DNA from: CAZFAP01 sp964516325
GTDB taxonomy: Bacteria; Auribacterota; JABMQX01
Length of the DNA: 29,037 nucleotides
Direction: 5' to 3'
Assembly (NCBI GenBank): GCA_964516325.1
Contig: CAZFAP010000043.1
Coordinates: 1-29,037, forward strand
The notes under the pieces are model-generated. The model was given only the letters and a program-made list of their open reading frames with translations, had not been told where the DNA came from and did not search any database. The translations under genes were made by a program, and so were the position numbers. This document shows, one piece after another, positions 16,892 to 23,728 of this stretch. Position 1 is the stretch's first letter; every line of letters begins with the position of its first letter.

Positions 16892-17269
16892 GTGGGCAAA
16901 AAGAACAAGGACAAACGCGATGCCCTCTGGGCGGAAGCGACGAGGCGATGCCGTCTTTCAGTGGAAGAGCTCAGAATGGCGAAAGAGATGGGACTTAACC
17001 CACGAAGTCTCATCAAGAATATCCCCAGCAAAAGCGAGCCGTGGAAGGCGCCGGTCAAAGACTGGGTGCGAGAAATGTACCGAAAGCGACAGGAGAAAGC
17101 GGAGAGGACGAAGAAGCGGCGTGCCGATTCAGGGGACACGCCATTTCTCAGGCAACACGAGGAGTTCCATTTTGATCCCAATGGTCTGCGGCCGGGAAGG
17201 GTCGTTGTACTGTTCGACCGCAGCAGCACACGGGATACCGGCGGTTCGCAGGGTCAGATTCCACTGTGA
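16892..17269 (+). CDS. Small conserved protein between SNF2 helicase and SWIM protein
   Basis: The 125-residue product starts with GTG two bases after the helicase stop, so translation is probably coupled. Its N-terminal 70 residues are basic and helical and contain LWAEATRRCRLSVEELRMAKEMGLNPRSLIKNIPSKSEPWKAPVKDWVREMYRKRQ, here split as: LWAEATRRCRLSVEELRMAK (about 12-31), EMGLNPRSLIKNIPSKSEPW (32-51), KAPVKDWVREMYRKR (52-66). I recognise this as a conserved domain of small uncharacterised bacterial proteins but cannot name a function. The C-terminal part (RVVVLFDRSSTRD) looks different and less conserved. Context suggests an accessory to the helicase. Confidence 0.75.
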   Translation: MGKKNKDKRDALWAEATRRCRLSVEELRMAKEMGLNPRSLIKNIPSKSEPWKAPVKDWVREMYRKRQEKAERTKKRRADSGDTPFLRQHEEFHFDPNGLRPGRVVVLFDRSSTRDTGGSQGQIPL

Positions 17270-17282
17270 AGGAGCAACAATC

Positions 17283-18212
17283 ATGTCCTGGCGATGGCGA
17301 GATTTCGGTTACTACAGGTACTTTCCTCCGTCGAGGCCGCGAGACGCCAAGGGAGGCATCAAGGCGCAATCGAAGCGAGGCGACTTCGGACAGAGCTGGT
17401 GGGCGAAGCGCTGGATCGCTGTGCTGGAAAGTTTCGACATAGGACAGAGGTTAGCCCGGGGACGATCGTATGCCCGCGGCGGGCAGGTCCTTTCCATCAA
17501 CATCGAAAAGGGGCTGGTCACAGCCAGTGTTCAGGGTTCGAGGCCCACACCCTATGAGATCAGCATCAAGGTCAAAGCTCTCACGCAGGCGGACTGGAAG
17601 AAACTCGCCAAAAACCTCTCCAGTCAAGCTCTCTTCGCCGCGAAACTCCTTGCCGGTGAGATGCCCCAGGACATCGAGAAAGGATTTCAAGAAGTCGGTC
17701 TGACCCTTCTCCCCAGTCGCCTCAACGACCTCAAGACGGCCTGTTCCTGTCCGGACTGGTCGAACCCCTGCAAACACATCGCCGCCGTTTACTACCTGTT
17801 GGGGGAAGAATTCGACCGCGACCCCTTCCTGATTTTCAAGCTCCGTGGGACCAGCCGAGAAGAATTCGTCGAACTGCTTGGCAAAAGCGGCGGGAAATCC
17901 GTACCAGGGAAAGCAGGCGGCAAACCAACCGCCGACCAGTCGCAGGTCGAATCGCCGTTGCAGGCCGAGCCGCTTGTCCCGGACGCCTCTGCCTTCTGGC
18001 AAGGGCGCGGCTTGCCTCCCGACCTCTTCGGTGAGGTTCGCGTCCCAGGCGTGTCGGCAGCGTTACCCAAGAGGCTCGGCAACTTCCCCTTCTGGCGGGG
18101 GAAGGAACGATTCCTCGAAGCCCTCGAGCCAATTTACGAAGGGGCCTCTCCACTCGGCATGGAAGTGTTCCTTGGCGCCTCCGGCATCAAGGCGAATCGT
18201 CAGGAGTCCTGA
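17283..18212 (+). CDS. SWIM zinc-finger protein, partner of the SNF2 helicase
   Basis: This 309-residue protein opens with WRWRDFGYYRYFPPSRPRDA and has GQSWWAKRWIAVLESF, ARGRSYARGGQV and VQGSRPTPYEISIKVK, the usual front part of bacterial SWIM proteins encoded next to SNF2 helicases. The finger itself is CSCPDWSNPCKH with ligands C154, C156, C163 and H165, followed by IAAVYYLLGEEFDRDPFLIFKLRG. The C-terminal 120 residues are proline- and glycine-rich with no known fold. SWIM fingers bind DNA or proteins. AAGGAG before the ATG and a 13-base gap to the previous gene indicate one transcript with the helicase. An in-frame extension upstream overlaps the small gene and is not used. Confidence 0.9.
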   Translation: MSWRWRDFGYYRYFPPSRPRDAKGGIKAQSKRGDFGQSWWAKRWIAVLESFDIGQRLARGRSYARGGQVLSINIEKGLVTASVQGSRPTPYEISIKVKALTQADWKKLAKNLSSQALFAAKLLAGEMPQDIEKGFQEVGLTLLPSRLNDLKTACSCPDWSNPCKHIAAVYYLLGEEFDRDPFLIFKLRGTSREEFVELLGKSGGKSVPGKAGGKPTADQSQVESPLQAEPLVPDASAFWQGRGLPPDLFGEVRVPGVSAALPKRLGNFPFWRGKERFLEALEPIYEGASPLGMEVFLGASGIKANRQES

Positions 18213-18244
18213 CCCAGCCATAACTTGCTCCTGTTGCGCGCAAC
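18200..18244. other. Two short perfect palindromes at the end of the SWIM gene
   Basis: TCAGGA, G, TCCTGA (18200-18212) overlaps the stop codon, and GTTGCGCGCAAC (18233-18244) follows 20 bases later. They lie in the 210-base gap between convergent genes ending at 18212 and 18423 and could take part in termination, though there is no T-tract. Confidence 0.3.
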
Positions 18245-18422
18245 CCGGAGGTTTGTGGGAGATACACCGCGCACCGCTGATGATAAATCTGCGGAGCCTC
18301 AATTTCTGGCCACACCGAGATGGGAGGCCACGAGGAAAACAAGAATCAGCTGCGGTCCTAACCAGTTGCTCCTATTCGACGATCCTTGAAGCGCCTTCCC
18401 ATCAGAGCGTTCGCAAATCCGA

Positions 18423-19304
18423 CTACCTCAATCTCATCAGAACCTCCTCGGTCGGCATTACGTCGCCGTAAAGCCCAAAGATCCTCGCAAGGTACAACTC
18501 GTGTTCAAGGCGGTCAAGCGCAGCGGTCCCGTCCCATACAACAACGACGTGAAAATCCATCTGCATGAGGTCTTCTGCTGTATTACCTGCGCATACGTCT
18601 GTTGTCACACCAGTAATAATGACATTCTTAATCCCCTTGGCCTTTAACACATCAACTATGTTCGAGCCAAGAACCGCGGAGTACCTTGTTTTATCCATCA
18701 CGATATCGGTGTCGCGTACATCAAGAGCCGGACACAGTTCGAACTGGGGGTGATTCCGCTGTAGCGCTTTCAACGGTGATTCGCGGTCCTTGCCGAGGTA
18801 AGATCTCCTTTCGAAGTACGTGAGCATACCCACATCCTCGTTCACCAAGTACCTAAGAAAGATAACCGTTCCCCGTTTCTTTCGTAGCACCATTGCGATT
18901 TTGTTTATGTTGTTCACAATGAGGCGTCCATCAGGCACCTCAATGGCTGCCCCGGGGTCCAGGAATGCCCTCTGCATGTCAACCACAAGGAGCGCGGTCG
19001 TCCCGCCCTCAATAGTGTCCAAAACAGGAATCGGGCGTTGAGCGTTCTTCGCGGCATCAATCGCGATCTGCCAGCGTGTGGACGCGATACGCGCCTTCTC
19101 AGACCCAAAACTGGCGATGAGCCCGCGGTCTATGGCCAGCTTAATAGAGTAGGGCCCATGGTGGTCACGGGAACTCACCGCCGGCGCGGGGGCCTGAAAA
19201 CGGGAGCCCGTTTGTACGGCCCTGCAACCAGACACGAGAGTGCTCAGCAGGGCTAAGACGCCCAGCGCCATGGCAAACATGCTCGGTTTCAGGCATGCTC
19301 TCAC
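18423..19304 (-). CDS. Isochorismatase-fold cysteine hydrolase with lipoprotein signal
   Basis: The 293-residue product has a lipoprotein signal with lipobox VSGC (C27), a linker of about 70 residues and an isochorismatase-like domain from about residue 101. The catalytic triad is complete: D109 (LLVVDMQ), K205 (VMDKTRYSA) and C238 (GVTTDVCAGNTA). Family members hydrolyse amide or ether-like bonds in small molecules (nicotinamide, ureidoacrylate, N-carbamoylsarcosine, isochorismate) and are normally cytoplasmic, so a membrane-anchored outer location is unusual. The start is GTG 19304 with AAGGG upstream; ATG 19280 would keep the signal peptide. It is the last gene of the ABC-transporter operon, 13 bases after the membrane-protein gene. 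It may release the substrate that the importer then takes up. Confidence 0.88.
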   Translation of the reverse strand: MRACLKPSMFAMALGVLALLSTLVSGCRAVQTGSRFQAPAPAVSSRDHHGPYSIKLAIDRGLIASFGSEKARIASTRWQIAIDAAKNAQRPIPVLDTIEGGTTALLVVDMQRAFLDPGAAIEVPDGRLIVNNINKIAMVLRKKRGTVIFLRYLVNEDVGMLTYFERRSYLGKDRESPLKALQRNHPQFELCPALDVRDTDIVMDKTRYSAVLGSNIVDVLKAKGIKNVIITGVTTDVCAGNTAEDLMQMDFHVVVVWDGTAALDRLEHELYLARIFGLYGDVMPTEEVLMRLR

Positions 19305-19317
19305 CCGTCGAGACCCT

Positions 19318-20652
19318 TCACTCCGGGCGTTCGATCAGATTAGCTTTCGACCAGACGAAGTCGAAAAGGCGGTCGAAGAACTTTATTACGTCCCGATCTT
19401 CACTATAATAGCCCTTCGTGAACCGGACAAAATCCTGCATGGATAAGTCCTTGTTCTGCTCTTCGATATACTTTAACAGGTGGTTATAAATGTAATCGCC
19501 ACTAAACAGAAACATGAGCCTGCTTCCAGCGTAAGGACCTTCGACATTCTGCTCTGGTAGGCTGGAGTCGTCACACTCGATGTAATCCTTGACAAGGACA
19601 AACTGGAAAGGTATCGACGCCGGCGCTTCACCAATCTGGGGCCAGCTCTTAATTCTGAAATACCGGTCGCCAACCCGTTCGTGAAGGTCCTTAACATATT
19701 TAAGCTGCTCTTTGACCTGCTGCTGAACCACGCTTTCGACCTTGTGAGACGTCCCTTCAACTATGCGTGACGCTTTCAGAATGTTGGTGATCCAAGTGGT
19801 CAATTGCAGCCCATCGTGTGTTAACATCTTAAGCTTTGCGTAAATTTGGTCCTTAATCTTGCCAGAATTGTGATCCTTGAGTAACCTTAGCAAGAAGTCG
19901 TGCCACGTTTCGTACGAAGGGCCGTGGGCCTCCTTCATTCTGCGGTAATAAGAAGGGAATTCAGGAATTATGTCGTCTAACCCCACCCTCCCGAAAGCAG
20001 GAATGACCGTCACAAACTTTATGGTGAAGTGCCTCTGTTCGTCAAGAAGTCGCTGATGAAGAGATTTCAGGCGCTCGACAAAGCCAGCGAGGTCATCGGA
20101 GAAGTTCATAATAGAAGACATTGCGAGGTTTGCCTTTTCGTACGACTGCCCAGAAATGTTCTGCGCCCTCTTGGCAGAATAATCTGAGCGCGAAGCATAG
20201 TACGCAGATATGAAACTTATGAAGAAGCCGAGAATTGCCAGCAACGTTATGTCGTAGTTATGGTACGAAAATACGACTATCAGGAAGGCGACGACGACGA
20301 GGAATAAAAAAGGATGAGTCCCGACCATGTGAAAGAGGAACGCCAAGGTATTTCCGGACGAGAAAGTGACTCTGAGATAGTCCCGGAAATCGCGGAACGA
20401 TAAAGCCTGATTCTTCTCTCGCTTTCGTATCAGATTCGGCTGCTCCCAATACTTCTCTCTAAACTCATGCACGGTCAGCTTCTTGAGGTCGCGATTGATC
20501 CTGAGCCAGACGTGAAGAATGCCGCCCGTAAGAAGCGCGACCACCAAGAAGATGTGCATCCGCCATGGCAACTGCCTGGGCTTGGACCTCTCCAGCAACC
20601 TAATCACCCTATCGAGCGAGTCGATCTTCTCGGACATTGCCTGGGCCCCCAT
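19318..20652 (-). CDS. Unrecognised three-helix membrane protein in an ABC-importer operon
   Basis: I do not recognise a family. The protein has about 444 residues. An N-terminal amphipathic piece (MSEKIDSLDRVIRLLERS) leads to a first membrane helix (about 31-51, IFLVVALLTGGILHVWL), a basic loop, and two close helices (about 111-130, FLFLVVVAFLIVVF, and 134-152, ITLLAILGFFISFISAYYA). A soluble part of nearly 290 residues follows, rich in charged helices (KVESVVQQQVKEQLKYVKDLHERVGDRYFRIKSW), and ends with LFSGDYIYNHLLKYIEEQNKDLSMQDFVRFTKGYY. Start choice is open: ATG 20652 (GAGAG upstream), ATG 20637 or a TTG at 20706 that would overlap the permease gene. Position in the operon suggests it works with the transporter or the lipoprotein hydrolase. 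Confidence 0.75.
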   Translation of the reverse strand: MGAQAMSEKIDSLDRVIRLLERSKPRQLPWRMHIFLVVALLTGGILHVWLRINRDLKKLTVHEFREKYWEQPNLIRKREKNQALSFRDFRDYLRVTFSSGNTLAFLFHMVGTHPFLFLVVVAFLIVVFSYHNYDITLLAILGFFISFISAYYASRSDYSAKRAQNISGQSYEKANLAMSSIMNFSDDLAGFVERLKSLHQRLLDEQRHFTIKFVTVIPAFGRVGLDDIIPEFPSYYRRMKEAHGPSYETWHDFLLRLLKDHNSGKIKDQIYAKLKMLTHDGLQLTTWITNILKASRIVEGTSHKVESVVQQQVKEQLKYVKDLHERVGDRYFRIKSWPQIGEAPASIPFQFVLVKDYIECDDSSLPEQNVEGPYAGSRLMFLFSGDYIYNHLLKYIEEQNKDLSMQDFVRFTKGYYSEDRDVIKFFDRLFDFVWSKANLIERPE

Positions 20653-20665
20653 GAAGCGTTTGCTC

Positions 20666-21409
20666 TCACATCCCGCGCCAGTGGACAGCTTTCCTTTCGA
20701 CCGCAACGAACCCCTTGTTCAGCACATACCCGAGCAAACCGGCAATGATGACCGCGCCATACATCTCGGGCACCCTGTAGGTCAACTGCGCCTCGAAAAT
20801 TCGGTGGCCGATTCCCCATGTGGTCCCAATGAACATCTCGGTGACAATTATGACCACAACTGCGAGCGACAGACTTGTTCGCATGCCCACAAAAACCTGG
20901 GGAAGGGCATCCATTAGTATTACCTTCCGGAAAATCTCGCCAGTATTGGCCTCCATCAAGGACACAACGATTTGCCGTGTTTTCTTACTGTTTCTCACCC
21001 CGTAAATTGCGTTCACGATCACGATGAGACTGCACGAGAAAACCGCTGTGGCAATTTTAGCCGCGTCGCCGATGCCGAAGAAAAACATCAGCAATGGGAA
21101 GACCGCCAGGGCCGGGAGAGAACGAAGGAAATCAACAACGACCTCGAAGGCCGCGTACACTTTGCCATAGTAGCCCATCAGCAGCCCTATAGGCGTTCCT
21201 AAGACCGACGCGATGAGAAAGCCAGTCACGACCCGCAAGAGCGAGGAACCGATGTCGCGCCAGACGGCCAGGCTGAAGAGCATTTCAGTCAACTTCGCTA
21301 TTACTGCGTGCGGTGGCGGCAAAAATAAAGGATTGATAACCCTTGACCAGAATACAAGATACCAAAGCACGAACATCGCGAGGGGGCCATACAGGATCTC
21401 CTTCTTCAC
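20666..21409 (-). CDS. ABC transporter permease, NitT/TauT (SsuC/TauC) type
   Basis: The 247-residue inner-membrane permease has the six-helix pattern of the nitrate/sulfonate/taurine family. Typical pieces are LFLPPPHAVIAKL, DIGSSLLRVVTGFLIASVLGTPIGLLMGY, DFLRSLPALAVFPLLMFFFGIGDAAKI, the EAA-type coupling loop MEANTGEIFRKVILMDALPQVFVG and the closing YRVPEMYGAVIIAGLLGYVLN. The start is taken as GTG 21409: AAGGAGG lies four bases before it and the codon overlaps the ATPase stop as TAGTG, a sign of translational coupling. A longer GTG start at 21439 would overlap the ATPase by 31 bases. The transported compound is unknown. Confidence 0.92.
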   Translation of the reverse strand: MKKEILYGPLAMFVLWYLVFWSRVINPLFLPPPHAVIAKLTEMLFSLAVWRDIGSSLLRVVTGFLIASVLGTPIGLLMGYYGKVYAAFEVVVDFLRSLPALAVFPLLMFFFGIGDAAKIATAVFSCSLIVIVNAIYGVRNSKKTRQIVVSLMEANTGEIFRKVILMDALPQVFVGMRTSLSLAVVVIIVTEMFIGTTWGIGHRIFEAQLTYRVPEMYGAVIIAGLLGYVLNKGFVAVERKAVHWRGM

Positions 21410-22182
21410 TACACCTCCTTCTGCACGACCTGAAGGCACGCCTTCTTAATGGCAAAGAACTCGTCCGTCTGAAACAGCTCGCGACTTCTCGGCCGACCAA
21501 AAGGCATGGTCTTCACTTCTCTTATAGTGGCGGGAAGTCGCCCCAGCAGGACGAGCCTATCCGCAAGAAAGATCGCCTCTTCCAGATCGTGGGATATGAA
21601 CAAAATGGTCGCTTTCTCGCGCTCCCAGATCTCCAGCAGAACCCTTTGCATGAACGACCTGGTTTGGTAGTCAAGCGAGCTAAACGGTTCATCCATGAGA
21701 ATAACGTCAGGGCTGTAAATCAGTGTCCGGAGGATCGCGACGAGTTGTTGTTGTCCCCCGCTAAGTTGGTAGGGATAGTTGCCCAACGGCAATTCAATTC
21801 GCAACTCCGAGAGCAGGCTCATCATTTTCCGTTGTGCTTCATGAATTTGCCCCTTCCGTTTTTTTAGAGTGTACGGGAAAAGAATATTCCTTCGCGCAGT
21901 GAGCCACGGCATCAGCGAGTCGCTATAGTTCTGGAAGATCAACGCCGTTCTTGCCTCCTCAGGACCTTTCTCGTCAATAGAGACTCGTCCGGTGTCGAAA
22001 GGCTCAACCCCGGCCAGAACCTTCAACAGAGTCGTCTTGCCACACCCGTTAGGGCCGAAAAAGGTGACAAGCTCGCCCTCCGCTATGGTGAGGTTGATAT
22101 CATTCAAGACCAGAAGTCGGTGGTCGTCCCCGCTTAATGAACGGTACGATTTCGTCAAATGCTCAACTTGGATTTTCGCCAC
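21409..22182 (-). CDS. ABC transporter ATP-binding protein, NitT/TauT (SsuB/TauB) type
   Basis: This 257-residue ATPase powers the importer. All motifs are present: Walker A GPNGCGKTT (G43-T51), Q-loop Q84 in LIFQNYSDSLMPWLT, signature LSGGQQQ (L140), Walker B VILMDEPFSSLD (D164, E165) and the H-loop FISHDLEEAIFLADR (H198). Length and the SLMPW segment after the Q-loop fit the sulfonate/taurine/nitrate subfamily. Translation starts with GTG two bases after the stop of the binding-protein gene, and its stop overlaps the permease start by one base, so the three genes form one transcript. Confidence 0.95.
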   Translation of the reverse strand: MAKIQVEHLTKSYRSLSGDDHRLLVLNDINLTIAEGELVTFFGPNGCGKTTLLKVLAGVEPFDTGRVSIDEKGPEEARTALIFQNYSDSLMPWLTARRNILFPYTLKKRKGQIHEAQRKMMSLLSELRIELPLGNYPYQLSGGQQQLVAILRTLIYSPDVILMDEPFSSLDYQTRSFMQRVLLEIWEREKATILFISHDLEEAIFLADRLVLLGRLPATIREVKTMPFGRPRSRELFQTDEFFAIKKACLQVVQKEV

Positions 22183-22184
22183 GG

Positions 22185-23144
22185 CTACTCCAGGTCGCCC
22201 TCGGTCAGGTATAGACCGCTCGTGTCAATCCTCTTTTGGAGCACACCCGCCTCGTAGAAAATGTCGGCCAACTTCTGCAAAGCGGCCTTGTCAACCTGTT
22301 CAGCCTTCACTTGATCCCAGAGGTTGACTTTTTCAGCGATCTCAGGTTTTGTGCCAAGCCATTTCGCCATGATTCGTCGGGCTTCCGTCTCATTGGTCTT
22401 GATGAAATCCGCTGCTTTGTACATTGCATCCCGAACCTTCCTCGCAGTGCTGGGATGCTCTTTGACGAACTTCGACGAAAGAACGTAAGGGAAACCGTAC
22501 AGCGGATTGACCACATACTTGCAGATCGGGTTCTCGACCAAAACGTCCGCGAGGTTATTCTGAAGGGCTGTGATTGCGAGTTCGTCGTATGTCAGAAGAG
22601 CCTCAATCTGTCCCGAATCCAGACCGGGAAGCTGTGTGTTGGGAGGCATTTCGACTGTGATGGTGTCTTTCTCGTCTATAAACTGCCGCAGAATTAGTTT
22701 CAGCAAGGTTTGCTGGGCTGATCCAGGATAACCTCCGACCTTCTTGCCTTTGAGTTGCCCGATCGTCTTGATGGGAGAGCCTTTCTTCACTAAGAGATAG
22801 TCCGACCAGACCTCCTTGGAAGTCGCCTTCACCATGAAAATCTTCATCAGCCCTCGTTGGTTCTCCTCAATGTTCAGCAGAACGTTCAGGGGTACCGTCG
22901 CATTGCCGACGATGCTGCCGCTCACTACAGCGTTCGCAGCATCGTTCGCGGAAATGATTTTCTTGGGTACTACCTGAAGACCCTGCTCCTTGAAAAAGCC
23001 TTTCTCCATGGCGACGAAGAACGCAAGGTTGCTTCCGAACGGTTGATAGCCGAACGACACCTTCTCAGGCTGCTTTCTGCCGCAACCAGCAACCAAAAGA
23101 ATGAGCAGAAAGAAAACGACGCAACTCAGAATAGGCTTTCTCAT
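22185..23144 (-). CDS. ABC substrate-binding lipoprotein, NMT1/THI5-SsuA-like
   Basis: The 319-residue periplasmic binding protein begins with a lipoprotein signal (lipobox VAGC, C21). The mature part has the family pattern: VSFGYQPFGSNLAFFVAMEKGFFKEQGLQV at the N-terminus, ANDAANAVVSGSIVGNA, the hinge region LKGKKVGGYPGSAQQTLLKLILRQF, and LPGLDSGQIEALLTYDELAITAL. Families of this fold bind sulfonates, taurine, nitrate, pyrimidine precursors and other small molecules; specificity cannot be read by eye. GGAGGAGG before the ATG at 23144 sets the start. It is the first gene of the five-gene operon, and no clear promoter box is seen upstream. Confidence 0.92.
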   Translation of the reverse strand: MRKPILSCVVFFLLILLVAGCGRKQPEKVSFGYQPFGSNLAFFVAMEKGFFKEQGLQVVPKKIISANDAANAVVSGSIVGNATVPLNVLLNIEENQRGLMKIFMVKATSKEVWSDYLLVKKGSPIKTIGQLKGKKVGGYPGSAQQTLLKLILRQFIDEKDTITVEMPPNTQLPGLDSGQIEALLTYDELAITALQNNLADVLVENPICKYVVNPLYGFPYVLSSKFVKEHPSTARKVRDAMYKAADFIKTNETEARRIMAKWLGTKPEIAEKVNLWDQVKAEQVDKAALQKLADIFYEAGVLQKRIDTSGLYLTEGDLE

Positions 23145-23728
23145 GGTTGACCTCCTCCCAGCAAAACGCAAGTCCCGACGCCCTCGTGGGATATGTCGCG
23201 TAACACCAGCACCTCACTTCATCAAATGCTCCACGGATAGGTGCTTTCCAGGCTCAACTCCGCTGTCCTTCTACCAGAAAGCATCGTCTTGGGCAAGCAA
23301 AAAGGCGCCGAGGAGTATGGCAGGGGTGGGCTTCGCTGAGTCACCCTCTGAATCCAAACCTGAGGCGGTGTCTGCTGGGGCATCGGGACCGACTCTCGCC
23401 GGGACGCCGCGGTAAAACAGTTTCCGTCGCTTCCCTTCTCCCTTCATCTCCATCCTCCTCGGCTTGGCGAATGTCTACCTCCCTGCCCGGCGCCCAACGG
23501 GCGGGCATCCTCCTCGGCTCAGTCCATGTCAGCCTCACACACAGGCTGAACTTGCCGGGAAATATCCCTCAGACTACTGCCGCCCGGAAGATAGCTTGAC
23601 AGGACCGTTAGGTCCATACAACAACACACCCCACCGACCCTCGGTTCGCGAAGCCACCAGTATGCCGCAGTCCCAGTAATGGAGACACTTCCATCATGTG
23701 GGCGTGACGTTGACAGCTTTTTGCGCAG
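23145..23728. other. Intergenic region upstream of the ABC operon
   Basis: No supported gene. A 60-codon minus-strand frame (23271-23453) has GAGGAGG before an ATG but no homology I recognise. The promoter of the ABC operon should lie here, but no TTGACA/TATAAT pair is seen on the minus strand. GGACC and GGTCC around GTTA (about 23602-23615) form a small hairpin. Confidence 0.5.

Noticed and set aside
23271..23453. 60-codon minus-strand frame with GAGGAGG before ATG
   Set aside because: The start signal is good but the sequence has no recognisable protein pattern, and GAGGAGG occurs twice here in a repeated GCATCCTCCTCGGCT-like context; kept only as a remote possibility.
23596..23622. TTGACA followed by TACAAC on the plus strand
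   Set aside because: No plus-strand gene follows; the adjacent genes are on the minus strand, so it is probably chance.
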